From Moesziomyces globuligerus (lineage: Eukaryota > Basidiomycota > Ustilaginomycetes > Ustilaginales > Ustilaginaceae), in assembly GCA_030849465.1 (NCBI GenBank), contig JARVLF010000005.1, forward strand, positions 186,001 to 250,000: a DNA stretch of 64,000 bases. The letters are read 5' to 3'. The notes under the pieces are model-generated. The model was not told the origin of the DNA and searched no databases. It was given only the letters and a program-made list of their open reading frames with translations. Positions 1 through 11,874 of this stretch are shown here, piece by piece (within the stretch, counting starts at the first letter, position 1; the number at the start of each line of letters is the position of its first letter). Made by a program: the position numbers and the translations under genes.

Positions 1-2275
1 TTCCCTCGCGCGTTTTCGTTTGTTAGGCCCGCGGAGTTGGAGCGTGCGGACTACCGTCGCATACGGATGATATTGGCTCCGGCCCGAGACCGGTCTGGAA
101 CTGGAACTGGAAGGAAATGAGAATGGATGCGAATCGCGGCATGGACCGGTCTTGGCATCGGTATCCTCGGAGTAGGGCAAAGTACGTACCGTACAGCACG
201 GCACCCGAGATCCGGTGTGGTCGAGGAGACCCTCAGTTGTCAGCTGCTCAAGCGAGGCGTTTGGACAGGTGTGGCGGTGTAGAGAATGCACGACGAGCCA
301 GAGTCGCTGCACCTCGATGTTCGGTCCGCCGGAGCTCGGTCCTCTGTTGATTTTGAGGGCCACATTTTCGTCCACCTTTTTATTTTTCTTGTTCTTCTCA
401 GCGCTTGCACTGTAGAAACTCAACCGAGCGCTCTCTACGCGGAGAGCTGCTAGAATCGAAAAGAGCCTCCTAGCGGGTCTTGACCTGGAGAAGACGAGGC
501 GGTCAGCGTGGTCTCCTGCAGATATAATCCTGGATATCGCTGTTCACGCCGAAAGTACCGAATTCGGCGCCCGTGCCGACATTGCGGACAGGCTGCACGC
601 CAAGCAGTCGGAAAATCCTCGACCAAAAGAAACTGACAGCACAATGTGAGCCAGCTGACGATGGCGATGGCCCTCAGATGGGCCGTAGTGCAAGACTGCT
701 TCTCAAGCGCAAGCCCGTCAGATGGTGTCTTGTCGCAGCAAGATCGACAATGGCGCCGAATCGCAGCGCTGGTGGGACCCAAGTGGGCGCTACACGGAGG
801 CACGTACAAGAGTGGCATCGGAATTCGGAACAGAGATGGGTGCATCGCCGACAGCGGCGGTTGGATGGGCGTGATAGCAGAGTGCCGATCCGCGTGGGCG
901 GGCGTAAGCAGGGCGAAAGCAAGGCGGAAGCGAGGCGGAAGCGCAAGTGGAAGCACAGCCGGCGCCAAAACCAAAGCTCGATTTCTCACTTATGATTTAT
1001 TCGGCTGCACTGGATAACCGCGCGTCATTCTCTCTCTCTCTCTCTCGTGGGCTGATGGCCTCATGGGACCCCACTCCACGCCTGTCGCCTGTCGGCCGTC
1101 AAGGCCAAAGGCTCGGTTCGAGCCTGGATTTCCATCCGCCCATCCGCCCATCCGCCCATCCGCCCATCCGCGGCACACGGGCCTTTCGCAGCTGCCACCA
1201 TCCCACCGCGGCACTCTCTGCACGCACGTCGCCATCCACACCACTCGCAAACGACATCCGAACAAACACGCACTACCACCCGCACTCGTCGACACTCGGC
1301 TGAGCTACCCATCTGGACCCGTCAAGCTGCAACTCCTGGGTCGGCTGCGCATCCACGTCGATCCGAGCTGCCTTGCATTGGAGCTCAGATAGCCACATGG
1401 CCTGGCACAGCCACACCTCCTCCTGAGACCCATCGCAACTTGTGCTCTTTTGTCCTCGGCCTTGCATCAGTGCATTCCCGCTACCCTCCGATAACCTGCG
1501 CCGTCTCCCCTCGCCCTCGCCCTCGCCTCGACACGCGCTCATTGTAAGTACAGTACTCGGTCCGCATAGTCGCCGCCGTCCGCCCGCCCGCCCTGCCTCG
1601 GCCCATACCTCGCCAGCCACGTTCCGCCCCGATCCATCCACCGCTGCCGCCGCGGCTGCACCCACCACCGCCGTCCGCGGTCCCGGACTAGCTCTTGCAC
1701 CCCGAGCTCGCTTCGCACACCGACGCATCCGTACATTCCTCCGAGCCTCGCTCATGCATGTCCAGCCTGCATCGACACAGCATCGCCCCACTCCCACGCT
1801 AGCTTCTCTCCCTTCCCGCCATCCGTACACTCCTTGTCTGCGCTCGCCCACGTCCAACCTTTACCAACCTCGATCCGCTCTCATCGCCTTTGACGTGCTT
1901 ATGCGCCGTCAGGCAGACATCCTCGCCTTCTGCCATCCCCTTTTCGTCCATCGATCCCATTCATCTCGTCATTTCCAGCATAGCCTCAATCGTCCCTGTC
2001 TACAGCCAGTTGGTGCAGCCTAAAGCCCTCCCCTCCAACTAGCTACAAACGATGATGCTCTAGCAGCCGTCACTGCCAAGTTCATATCCGGCATCTCTCC
2101 TCCACCACAGCATGCCCCGCCCTCCTTCCGAGCCAACCGCCACCCCTCTCTGTCGCCGCTATCAACCAATCCGACACGCGCAGCTCGGTGGCCCACCTTG
2201 ACGAACAGCACCTTTCATCCTACCGGGGAGCGCCCGCATCCAACAATCACACGCCGTGGCCAAAAGCTGACCTCG
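1..2275. other. Upstream region without a supported gene
   Basis: No frame in this stretch has both an ATG start and recognisable protein character; the longer open frames are Pro/Arg/Ser-rich shadows of GC-rich DNA. The right part is pyrimidine-rich and probably holds the promoter and 5' leader of the zinc-finger gene that starts at 2276. A donor-like GTAAGT near 1544 could mark an intron in that leader, but I could not define its acceptor. A TC run lies near 1030 and an 8-bp tandem repeat at 1133-1171. Confidence 0.5.
1133..1171 (+). repeat. 8-bp tandem repeat (CATCCGCC)n
   Basis: Four perfect copies of CATCCGCC run from 1133 to 1164, followed by a partial copy. This is a simple microsatellite-like array in non-coding sequence, with no sign that it encodes protein. 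Confidence 0.9.
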
Positions 2276-5200
2276 ATGTATCCCTTCGCACCCATCTCTC
2301 TCCCTGCCCCCAACTTTCAGACCGGAGCGCCGAGCCCCTTGACACCTGGCTCCGACACTTCCACTCTCTTCGACTTTGAGCTCGACGACCCCTGCAAATC
2401 GTCCGAGGCCGCAGTCAAAGCAGCGGAACTCGCCTCCCCAACTGAGACCCTTTCAGAACACCTCGAACCGTCCAACGGGCGTGGCGGATCGAACCGCAAG
2501 TCTCGGCGCCTCAGCTATCTCGAACGCATCGAGAAAGTGCTGGCAAGCGAGCTCAATCCTTTCGACCTCCTCGCCAGCAGCGACTCGGACCACAGCACCA
2601 TCGAAGCTCCTAAAGGCAGCTCTCTCGCCGCCGGGGCACACTGCAACGACGCGGCCCTCAACAAAAGCGTCAAAATGCAGAACTCCGGCAGCGCAGGCGC
2701 ACAACATCAGCTCAACAGCTCGGCGCAACAGCATGAACCTCGCTCGAATAGTGCTTACAGCGGTGCTTTCTATGACCCGTCATCAGCTGATGGTTACAGC
2801 GCGCCCACTCAGACCACCTTCCTGAGCGCTGCCCCGGCTTTGTCCTCCTCCACCCTTTCTCAGTCCTCGCCCGCCGGATCCACGTCGGACGTCAACCTGG
2901 GCACGCCCAACGCCTTCCGGGACAACAATGTCAATCCAAGCCCGCTCTCCAGCCCTTACCTCGGCGCGATATCTCCGGCCAATTCGCATCATCGTGTAGG
3001 CTCTCACAGCTCCGAGGCTTCGAGCCCACCGCAGCTACGTCAAGGCCTCGTCTCGGATCCATCCTTGTCCCATACCGTGGGCCAGATGGGTCAAATCCGT
3101 CTCGACGAGGACCAGCGATATCTGCCCACCTTTGACGACTCCTCGGATTATGCCGGCTCTCCAGGACCCGGCTCACAGCTCCCGGAGGGTCAAAGTGCAG
3201 CACCCACGTTTTCGTCCATGAACAGCCAACCGATGGGCGGCAGAGCCGTTGGTAGCACTCCGCAGCTTACCTTGGGCATCCCCACCGTCTCCGTATCGGG
3301 CAGCTCGATGGACTTCACCCCGACCGCCGCGACCGTCGACACGGCGATGCCAAGTATCAACGTGATGGCCCCTTCGCCTTCGACGCCCATGGCGCTCGGT
3401 GGAAATGGCCAATCGGGTGGGTTTCAGGACATCCTTGCCCAGCTTGCTGCTTCTCAGGCCACCACTTCGGGCATCTCTGCTCCCGTGAGCCAGGCCAGTG
3501 CTTCTGCTAGCTGGCTCTCGTCCGACCAGTCTATGACCATGCACAACGAGCCGTTCAGCTATGCGGAAACCCCGGGGTCGACCGCCGAGGCTCAGCTAGC
3601 AACCGGTCCTCAGCAGCCGTTGAAAGCTGAACAGCCTTTCCGCCCACACTCGGCCAGCGGTCGCCTCGTCCCCGAAGGCTACACTGCCGAATCGGCCCAG
3701 ATGATGTCGACGCTAGCCGGCAACCCGCAGCGCAATCCTGCCGTGCACGCGCCCGGCCAGTGGTCGAGTCAGGCCAAGCGCCAGGACTCCTACGACAAGA
3801 TCCGACAGTTTCTGCGCCTCGACGTCGACATGGGATTTCAATCGACGGGGAAGACCGAGTCGCCGACGCTCGCCATGTTCCGGAAGCGTGCCAACTCGGA
3901 TGTGGGTCCAAGGTCGCCCGTGGTCGGCGGCGACGTGCCAGGTGCGGGAACTGCCTTTGACTGGTCACTTGCTGCCACAAATGCACACAACGCAAAGACG
4001 GGAGACGCTCTTGATCTCGACTGGGCCAATTTCAAGGGGGACTCGACTGTATTCCCGGATACTTCGTCTCAACTCGGCTCCACACAGCCAGCAACGATGG
4101 ACCCTGCGCTGCTGAGCAATCCGCAAATGGCCGCAGACCTCTCGCAAGCCTTTGATCCCAGCAATGCTGCCCTTTTGGCCAATTGGCAACAGCAGCAGGC
4201 ACTGTTGCAGCACCAGCAACAGCAGCACCAGCAGCACCAGCAACAACAGCAACAACAGCAACAACAGCAGCACCAACAGCAACAACAGCAGATGCAACAG
4301 ATCATGGCGCCAATGTTCCAACTCAATGGTCAGAACAACAACATCTTGGGCGGAGTTGACTTTGCCTCGCAGCTGGCGGGATCGGCAAGCGGCGAATTCA
4401 ACCCGCAATGGCGCTTCCCGGGAGATGGCTTGCAGCAGACCAACTTCGCAGGCGATGCACTGGCCCCAACCAAACTGCGGAGATCCAGCAGTGCGCGGCA
4501 GAGCTCGTCTGGGGGCCACCGGCGACTCACGCACTCGGAAGATCTTTCACGCAGTCGAATGTATCAGGGTGCGGACGAAGACTTCCTCTCCAAGATCACT
4601 GCACCGGACGGGGGACTGGCGCCTCCATCCACAGGGCGCTCCGTGTCTTCGAACAACGCTGGGCCGAGCAACCATCAGACCTCGTCTCCGCGCGTGCATC
4701 CTTACCGCACGGGACACGACCGACACTTTTCGTTTGGCTCGAACACGTCGAACAGCAGCACGGGATCTGCCTCGCCGTTGCCGCACTTCCGAGGCACTGT
4801 CGGATACGACGCTGCGGGCAACTTGGTCCAGTATTCGTCGGACATGTTTGGTGGGATGGGTGGAGAGGATGGTGCGCAATCGCCATCGGCATCGAGTGCA
4901 GCGTCGGGGACGAGCTCGCTGGTGGCGCCACCTGTGCCGGTGGTGACGAGCCAGGCGACACAGGCGGCTTCTGCATCGCGGAGAAAGTCGGAGGCGCTCT
5001 TTGCGTGTCCGATCCCCGGGTGTGGGTCGACGTTTACGCGGCAGTACAATCTGCGAGGCCATCTGCGATCGCATGCGGATGAGCGGCCGTACAAGTGCGA
5101 CTGGCCAGGATGCGACAAGAGCTTTGCGCGCTCGCACGACTGCAAGAGGCATCAGAACTTGCATCTCAACATCAAGCCGCACACGTGCGAGCAGTGCGGC

Positions 5201-5434
5201 AAAACGTTTGCGCGCTTGGACGCGCTCAATCGACACCACAAGAGCGATACGGGCGGATGCACTATGCGGAGCGACGGAGAGAGTCAGTCGAACGAGACCG
5301 ACGGCTCGTCGATATCAGGTCCCAACGACGCAGCAGGCTCGGACAGCGGCAGTGGACGCTGGCAAGCCAACAACGCCGGCGCAACCACGGCCACGGCGAG
5401 TTCCAGCAAGACGTTCGGCGGCCATGTCTTGTGA
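2276..5434 (+). CDS. Crz1-like C2H2 zinc-finger transcription factor
   Basis: Single-exon gene for 1052 residues. The start is the first in-frame ATG (2276); codons upstream in this frame begin with TTG, not ATG. The first ~900 residues are low-complexity and Ser/Gln/Pro-rich, with a CAG/CAA-encoded polyglutamine block around 4186-4300. The C-terminus carries three zinc fingers beginning near residue 911. Fingers 1 and 2 have the C-x4-C spacing (PGCGSTFTR, PGCDKSFAR); the third begins CEQCGKTFARLDALNRH. This arrangement resembles fungal Crz1, the nuclear factor activated by calcineurin dephosphorylation. PTVSVS at residues 336-341 fits the loose PxIxIT calcineurin-docking pattern, which would agree with that role. 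The Crz1 call rests on finger sequence only; another C2H2 activator is possible. Confidence 0.75.
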   Translation: MYPFAPISLPAPNFQTGAPSPLTPGSDTSTLFDFELDDPCKSSEAAVKAAELASPTETLSEHLEPSNGRGGSNRKSRRLSYLERIEKVLASELNPFDLLASSDSDHSTIEAPKGSSLAAGAHCNDAALNKSVKMQNSGSAGAQHQLNSSAQQHEPRSNSAYSGAFYDPSSADGYSAPTQTTFLSAAPALSSSTLSQSSPAGSTSDVNLGTPNAFRDNNVNPSPLSSPYLGAISPANSHHRVGSHSSEASSPPQLRQGLVSDPSLSHTVGQMGQIRLDEDQRYLPTFDDSSDYAGSPGPGSQLPEGQSAAPTFSSMNSQPMGGRAVGSTPQLTLGIPTVSVSGSSMDFTPTAATVDTAMPSINVMAPSPSTPMALGGNGQSGGFQDILAQLAASQATTSGISAPVSQASASASWLSSDQSMTMHNEPFSYAETPGSTAEAQLATGPQQPLKAEQPFRPHSASGRLVPEGYTAESAQMMSTLAGNPQRNPAVHAPGQWSSQAKRQDSYDKIRQFLRLDVDMGFQSTGKTESPTLAMFRKRANSDVGPRSPVVGGDVPGAGTAFDWSLAATNAHNAKTGDALDLDWANFKGDSTVFPDTSSQLGSTQPATMDPALLSNPQMAADLSQAFDPSNAALLANWQQQQALLQHQQQQHQQHQQQQQQQQQQQHQQQQQQMQQIMAPMFQLNGQNNNILGGVDFASQLAGSASGEFNPQWRFPGDGLQQTNFAGDALAPTKLRRSSSARQSSSGGHRRLTHSEDLSRSRMYQGADEDFLSKITAPDGGLAPPSTGRSVSSNNAGPSNHQTSSPRVHPYRTGHDRHFSFGSNTSNSSTGSASPLPHFRGTVGYDAAGNLVQYSSDMFGGMGGEDGAQSPSASSAASGTSSLVAPPVPVVTSQATQAASASRRKSEALFACPIPGCGSTFTRQYNLRGHLRSHADERPYKCDWPGCDKSFARSHDCKRHQNLHLNIKPHTCEQCGKTFARLDALNRHHKSDTGGCTMRSDGESQSNETDGSSISGPNDAAGSDSGSGRWQANNAGATTATASSSKTFGGHVL

Positions 5435-5697
5435 GGCAGCGCTCGCTGAACACGCTTACCATCTGTGCTGGCGCAGCTTGGCACAACAAGCGACTACCTT
5501 TAGCTACTGATCTGCCCAGCATGACTTGATTCTGGAGTTACATCGTTGCTGTTAATCTATGACTTTCGTCTAGCGGAACTTGACGCTCTTTATTCTCATA
5601 CTGCGCCTCTGTGAACTTAGTCGTGTGTCTGGGATTGCGTTGTGGTTGAAATGGCAACGAACAGCTATTCATGATGTGTGCTACAGGAAAACTTTTC

Positions 5698-5816
5698 ATC
5701 TGCGGCCATAGAACCTTGAAAGCACCGCATCCCGTCCGATCTGCGAAGTTAAGCAAGGTATCGCCTAGTCAGTACTGCGGTGGGGGACCACGCGGGAATC
5801 CTAGGTGCTGCAGTTC
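5698..5816 (+). rRNA. 5S ribosomal RNA
   Basis: The stretch carries the classic eukaryotic 5S core: GCATCCCGTCCGATCTGC, then AGTTAAGCAAGG, then GGTGGGGGACCACGCGGGAA. The 5' end (ATCTGCGGCC) pairs with the 3' end (GGTGCTGCAGTT) to form helix I. Length is about 118 nt, as expected. A T-rich run just downstream (from ~5817) fits Pol III termination. It stands alone between protein genes, as in fungi that scatter 5S genes instead of linking them to the rDNA repeat. Ends may be off by 1-2 bases. Confidence 0.95.
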
Positions 5817-7222
5817 TCTTTTTTGCATTTTTGTCTGTCAGGTGCATGGCTGTGGGGTTGCGTCTTTGGTGCAACTAGCGAGCTGGGCTCCGAGCCATGA
5901 CGGGAGAGGGTGAGTTGAAAGGTGGAAAGACGCCTAGTGGGAGGAGTGGGAGCGGAGTTGATTTGGGCCGGTACGTCCGTCGCTGCGCATGGCGCTATCT
6001 CGGGCGGTTCGGCCCAGTTGATTCCCGGCATTTGCTCCATCCCACCGCCCGCTACTTGGAATGCGATCCATGATTTCGCAACGCTTCAGACTTTATCGCA
6101 AGCTTTGCGACTGACGAAGAGGGCCGAAGGAAGCTTCGGACTTATCTGCAGGCTGATCGACTTTCAGGGGGTTAGAGTAGCATCTGCGTTAGGCTCAGCG
6201 GCGAGGAGTGGGCCGAAAGAGAGGCTCCACGCCCGCCGCATTTTGACACTCTCGGTAGGTCCGGCTAGAGTATCTTGGCTGGGCCGTCGCTTGCTGAGCG
6301 CTGCTCCACAAACAAGAAAATTTCCGATGGGCCCTGGCGAGACGCTCCACACCGAGGCCGCGGGCATCAGGGCACTTCCGCGCAGAGGCGCGTTTGGATG
6401 ATGCGTGCATCAGGTTTTGAAAGCTCGCCTCGCGTCAGTCCAGCTGCGCTAAGCACGTTTTTCGACTCAATAATGCATCGCTGCAATTGCCGGGACCCTG
6501 CAATCGGCCCTGTGCCGCAAGTGGCTCGTGATTGTGCGGAATTTCCGATTGTGCGTATCGGCAGCCAACGACCCCTACCCGCACACACACACTCCGGGCT
6601 GCCCGCATTCAACACGCTCGCATACACTCTCCCTGCTCCAGCCTAAGCCCGACGAGCAAGCGCATTGCTTTACCGGAACAGCCGCGTCCCCCATCACATC
6701 CATCACGTTCACCACATCAACCCCTCTGCTCCGTATAGAACAGCCAGAATCCCACACATCCCACGCGAATAACTCCTCATCTCTTCGTTCCGTCAAGTTC
6801 TTTGCAGCTTGGCGCGTCACGTCCAGCTTCAAGATCACGAGCAGGTATCAATTGCGCGGGCTCGTACACACGGAATCGGAAGTGCACCGGGACCACCTCG
6901 CGTCCATCAATTGCCTCTCCCACGCCTTCGCGCTTCCCACCACTAATCAGTGCGCCATCTATTAAGCAGCGACGCCAAGCGACTCAACCTTGTTCTGCCG
7001 GCGCGCTCTCCTTTGACTGAGGCAAGGCTCAGTCCGACAATCCCAACGTACACACCGGCTTGCTTCAGTATCGCCATGCTGCTCTTGTGAACACGTTTCC
7101 ACAGAACCCCGCTACCGCCAAGCATTGCACTTCGAATTGCAACACCAGTGCCCGGCTCAGCACCAAGTAGCGCAGCCGAACCAGGACCGTCTTCCCATCG
7201 CCATCACAGCGTCCGCAGCAAA
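5817..7222. other. Intergenic region, no gene seen
   Basis: About 1.4 kb between the 5S gene and the acetyltransferase gene. Open frames here lack ATG starts or recognisable sequence character. The right half is C-rich and probably forms the promoter and leader of the gene starting at 7223. Confidence 0.5.
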
Positions 7223-10200
7223 ATGTCCTACGAGGGAGAATCGTCGTTCCAGGAGCAGATGGCCGGGCCATCTCGTCCTCGTTTCACCGGCTGGCTCACC
7301 ATGGCTCCGGACATGGACCCTCCCGCTCCCAGCCCCAAGCCAGCTCAAACCTACGACACATCCGCACCGGTTTCATCCATGGCGTCCACACATCCATCAC
7401 AGCCAGAGAGCTCGACATCAAGCACGTTCTCCGAACAGCCAGCAGCCTCCACGCACGGATTCGGCTTTCTGGGCCAGCAGGTCAAGCTGCCGCAGCGAAA
7501 GAAGCGCCGCGCCACCTTCCAGGTCGGATCACCAGGCCTCTCGGAGGACGAAGCAGAGAGCTCCTCCCACAGCCGCTCCTCTCGCGCAAGCTCTGACGCT
7601 CCCGAGTTCGACGTGCGAGCTTCGTTCGCGCCCATGCCCGCGTATGGGAAATCGAAGCCCACCGCAGCTCAGCCGTCTACCTACCGAGGCGTCGGCCACC
7701 CGGGCAAGGTGGAGTCTGTCAAGCAGTCGGGGCTTCACGAGCGTGCTCCTCAGGCAGGGGCATCAAACCAGCAGAGCAGCAGCGACGACGAGGCAGACGG
7801 CCTCTCGTTCGGAGGTCGACGATGGAAGGGCAAGACTGTCCATGCCGTCGAGCTGGAACTCGAGGCGTTGCGCGACGAGAGGCTCATGAGCCATGCTCCC
7901 GACGCCGCCTATCTGGCCTCGCGCCTCGAAGGCGTGCGTCGCAACCTCGAGATCGAAGAGAGAAAGCCCAGCTACGTCCCCTACGACGAGGACATTCTCA
8001 CAGATGAAGAAGAAATTGCGTTGGCACCGGACGCTTCGGATGTGGTGCGGCAACTGTACCCATTCCAGCACCCGCACATCTCGCTGGCTGGCGCCCCATC
8101 GATGCCGCACCGACCCGTCTCGAACGCATCGTCGGTCAGCTTGGTCGAGGGCGAGACGCCGCACGACCTCGACTTCGGCATCCAGTTCGAAGCGACTGCG
8201 CCGCTCGTACATGCATCGGAAGATATCAAGATCCACGATCCCGACGAGGTCTCGATGCCTCCTCTCTCCGAGCACTTGGCACCCTCGAGCGCCAAACAGA
8301 TCGACCCGGCCGCACGAGCTGCGGCGCTGGACTCGCGCCTCGAAGTGCGCACGCTTCGCCGCGGCGACCTGGAGCAGGTGCGAGATCTCCATGCCTTCCA
8401 CGGCGATTCAGACAGAGTAAGTCACCATTTAGCCGCCCTTGCACTCTCCAACTACCCGTACGCGTACTCGTCTCCCGTCGACACCATCACACGCGGCAGT
8501 CCGAGCGGCCCCGTCGCCACAGACGATCCTGCGCGCAGCAAGTTCGAGTGCTGCGGACAGGCCATCTGGGCTTCGTCCTGCTGCTGCTCGCCTGCCTTGC
8601 CGGCGCGACCGCTGTTCGGTGGATTCACGACTGCGCCGATCTGAGCTCGCTGCGTTTTCCGCAGCGGCGAGGAGGCCGGTACGAAATCGATACGACTCCC
8701 GGCGCATCTGTTCCCAAACTCCTTTCTGCACAAAGCTTCCTGCATGAAAGCGCAGCTTTGCAAAATACTCGAGTCCTGAAAGAGAAAAAAAAGTGAAGTG
8801 GGGTGCGGCTGGCTTGGCGCACAGCCCATTGGCGCACAGCCCTCAGGGCATGGGTCGGCCCTCGTCGAACCGGCGTGCATCTCTTCGGGCATGCACCTCT
8901 TCGGTGGGGACGTGCAAGACTAGATTGCGCAGCGGCTTAGTTCTGCCGATGTGGGCTGGGCCAGTCGCGGCCGTGACGCGGCGGCTGATCTCCGCTCTTT
9001 TGTGGCAATTGCGACAAAGATGCAGGGAGCAACACGTCGCCTGCCCAATAGGCCCATCGCTCTCGGCACCTTCGGACGCTCTTGCAGTGCGTCGTGACGC
9101 ATCGCAGGCGCAGAGCCCGCGAGATTGACACATGCGCACGAGGCTCAACAGGGTTTCGCCCTGCAGAGAAAAAAAGAGGTGGGAGCAAAGCCCTGCATAC
9201 CTCGCTTCAGCCCGCCCCCTTCACTCTTCTCACGCTCGTCGAGTCCGATTCTGCTCCGTCAACACTCTCTATCGTCGACCTCTCCGGCCATTGCGATAAT
9301 TTGTGGCTGGCGAACTGATCCAAGGGAAGGCGGACGCTCAGTGTTGCAGGCTGGACGGCGTTGCTGCGCTCTCGAGCTGGACCGATCCGTCACAGAGGAA
9401 GGCCGAGAGGCACAGCCAACTCGATCGGAGATGTGCCATCGATAAAGCCTGCGGCGACATTCCTAACCCTTCCTTTGTGGCCGGTTCAGGTCTGCCGTCG
9501 CTCGATCTTCGTCGGATTCTCGGCGAGACTTGCACGTTTTGCTCGCTGCATCTCCCGGTGATTTTTCTCCTGCTGCTGCGCGATTTTCGGCGTCAGGTCC
9601 GAGTCTTATCAACGCAGGATCTCTCGCTTCGCGTCGGCATGAGATCGCAAGGGCGAGCAAAAATAAGCGCACGCAGCTCTGTTTTCGGACTTGGCTCGCC
9701 CCCCGCGTTCGCGACTCGCTCGGCCCGTGTTGCAACTTCCGCTCCCCGCGCCTTTGGTCGGGGCTCGGTGCCTCGGGATTGCCCCCCTCAGATTCCCGTG
9801 CGATGATCAACGAGACCGCCGGCAATGCCTCCTCGCCCGCACTCGCTCAAGCTCAGAGCCACGCCGGCATTCTCGTCGATGCTGCTGATCTGGAGCACGG
9901 CAAGTGGTCGATGCGATCGCATTGGTCGCGGGCCAGCTCAGATCCGCTCTCTGAGTAGCGGAGCGCGTGCACATCGGCAATCTCGCGGTTTCCCGACACC
10001 TGTCCAGAGTCGCCGATCCACCTCACCGGTGACGGACGTGGTCTCCGGCCAGCCTCATCTCCTCGAACGTCTCGGTATGCCTTGTCGTGGGAGCCCTGCT
10101 CGGATGGGCTAGGCACACTACCCCACATTCCTTTCCCCCACACTCGAGAGCGTGACCGGGCTGCCGCCAGCCATGCGGGCCTCGCTTCTTAGTCGATGCG

Positions 10201-11600
10201 GAGAATGCGCCGGTCCTTCGGATATCTCATGCCTCCGTCCTGCTCGACTGCCATTGCTTCTGTGTTGGGGCTCCATACTGCGGGCGGGAACTCTATCGGC
10301 CATGACGCTTTCTCCAGAGTTGATGACACGACGCTGACTTTTGCACCTTGCACTCCGTACGTTTCCTACGAAACAGTCTCCGGACCACGGCGAGACGTAC
10401 ACGTCGACGGCGTCGTTCCTGTTGCGGCTGCTGGTCGATGACCGGCACGTGTGTCTGGTTGCGGTCGCTAAGCCGATCCCTGCGCCCGCCGCTCCGCTGC
10501 CCGCGGCGGCTGATCTGATCGGGCGCTCCACCTCGGTGCGCCGCCCCGGCGCGCTGGACAGCCTGCCTGAATCGCCGGCTTCGGCGTCGCCTGCGTCGCT
10601 ATCCCCGAGTGATCAAGGCACGAGCTCGGGGCTCAAGTCGCTGCATCTCGCTGGGGCCGGCGGCGAGGCGGATACGCGGTCGTCGGCGCACTCCAGCCTC
10701 TCGTCGTCTCCGGGTCTGGATGGACGAGCGACGACGTCGTCGCTCTTCTCGGTCGCTGCGGGCGGCGTTGCGCCGGCGGCGGCGCACACGCGCATGATCA
10801 GCCCGCGCGGCCGCGACGGGCGGATCAACAACACGCCCGCGACCTCGGTGTTTTCCGACGTGTTTGCCGAGCGCGGTGTGCCCGTGCGCAAGCCTTTGGC
10901 CGAGCTGCCTGGGCCGACCGACGTGGCGTCGGCGCCGGTCAAGAAGGTCATGTCGGTGCCGCCGCCTCGCGGGGCTGCTGCTGAGGGCGAGGTGATCCTC
11001 GGTGTGGTGTCGGCGCAGCTGTCGGTGGTGCGTGCGGCCAGCGAGGATCATCTGTGGTTCGGTGCTGCGGCGCCGGGTAAGAAGGGTGGGGACGAGGCGA
11101 GTGCGGTGGTGGATGTGCATCTGCTGACGCTAGCGACCGCGCCCGAGGAGCGCGGCCAGGGGTTGGGCGCCAAGCTGCTGGCGGCGCTGCATGCAGAGTG
11201 TATGGTCAAGGCAAGACACATGGCCATGCGCACTCGCGCCGCTCGCGCCGTCCCCGTCGTCGCCCCGCTCTCGCCCAGGTTTGTCGACGAGGCCTTGCCG
11301 GCGGTAGGCGGCTCCAAGTCCCCCTACCTCCGTGGCGTCGGCTCGAGTCTCGAGAGTCTCAAGGGCGAGAGGAAGCGAGGCAGATTCCTCGCCCGCACTT
11401 TCCTCGAAGTTCATCCCTCCAACGTCCACGCTTTGGCGCTCTATCGTGCGCATGGCTTCGCCGCTCCAAACGACGATGCAGCCGCAGTCAAACGCGGCTT
11501 CTACCGCGGCGACACGCGCATCGCCACCGCCGAACGCTCAAAGCGCGGCGGAACAGACGCCTGGATCCTCCAACGCTACGACGGCCCCCTTCCCACCTGA
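7223..11600 (+). CDS. GNAT-family N-acetyltransferase, two exons with long intron
   Basis: Proposed exons are 7223-8416 and 10377-11600, giving 805 residues. The ATG at 7223 has an A-rich context (CAAAATG). Residues 1-370 are disordered and Ser/Pro-rich. Exon 1 ends with a GNAT-like first strand and helix (LEVRTLRRGDLEQVRDLH). Exon 2 supplies the rest: strand HVCLVAVA, the acetyl-CoA loop RGQGLG at residues 657-662 (R/Q-x-x-G-x-G/A), and the C-terminal NVHALALYRAHGF element. The donor is GTAAGT at 8417; the acceptor is ACAG ending at 10376, with GCTGAC about 38 nt before it as a likely branch site. Both junctions are phase 0. The core resembles Naa50/Naa60-type N-alpha acetyltransferases, but it carries large inserts, so substrate is unknown. 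The 1,960-nt intron is unusually long, and a small internal exon may have been missed. Confidence 0.65.
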
Positions 11601-11874
11601 TCCGGCACTCAAGTGTTCACAAATTCCATCTCCTCCTTGCCACTTGTCCTGTGAGTGCGCGCGGTCACATGCAGTGTCTGTTGAGCCTGGAAACGCGTGT
11701 CGGTTTCGATTTTTAGAGATGAAAGACATCATGCAGGTGTGTGTGTTTTGGGGATGGTGGGTGTAGATGTACAGATCCCCCGACGCCTTGAAACCCGATT
11801 GTGTGGGGAGACCGAAACGTGCAAGGGATTGATGTGAGGGAAAAGGCGAAGCTACAACATCTCGAAGAGAACGT

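Noticed and set aside
1105..1130. tRNA B-box-like GGTTCGAGCCT
   Set aside because: The surrounding stem places the loop out of register and no A box or acceptor stem is found. No tRNA gene was seen elsewhere either.
8548..8796. Frame with a signal-peptide-like N-terminus inside the long intron
   Set aside because: It begins at GTG, not ATG, and has no protein character beyond the hydrophobic stretch.
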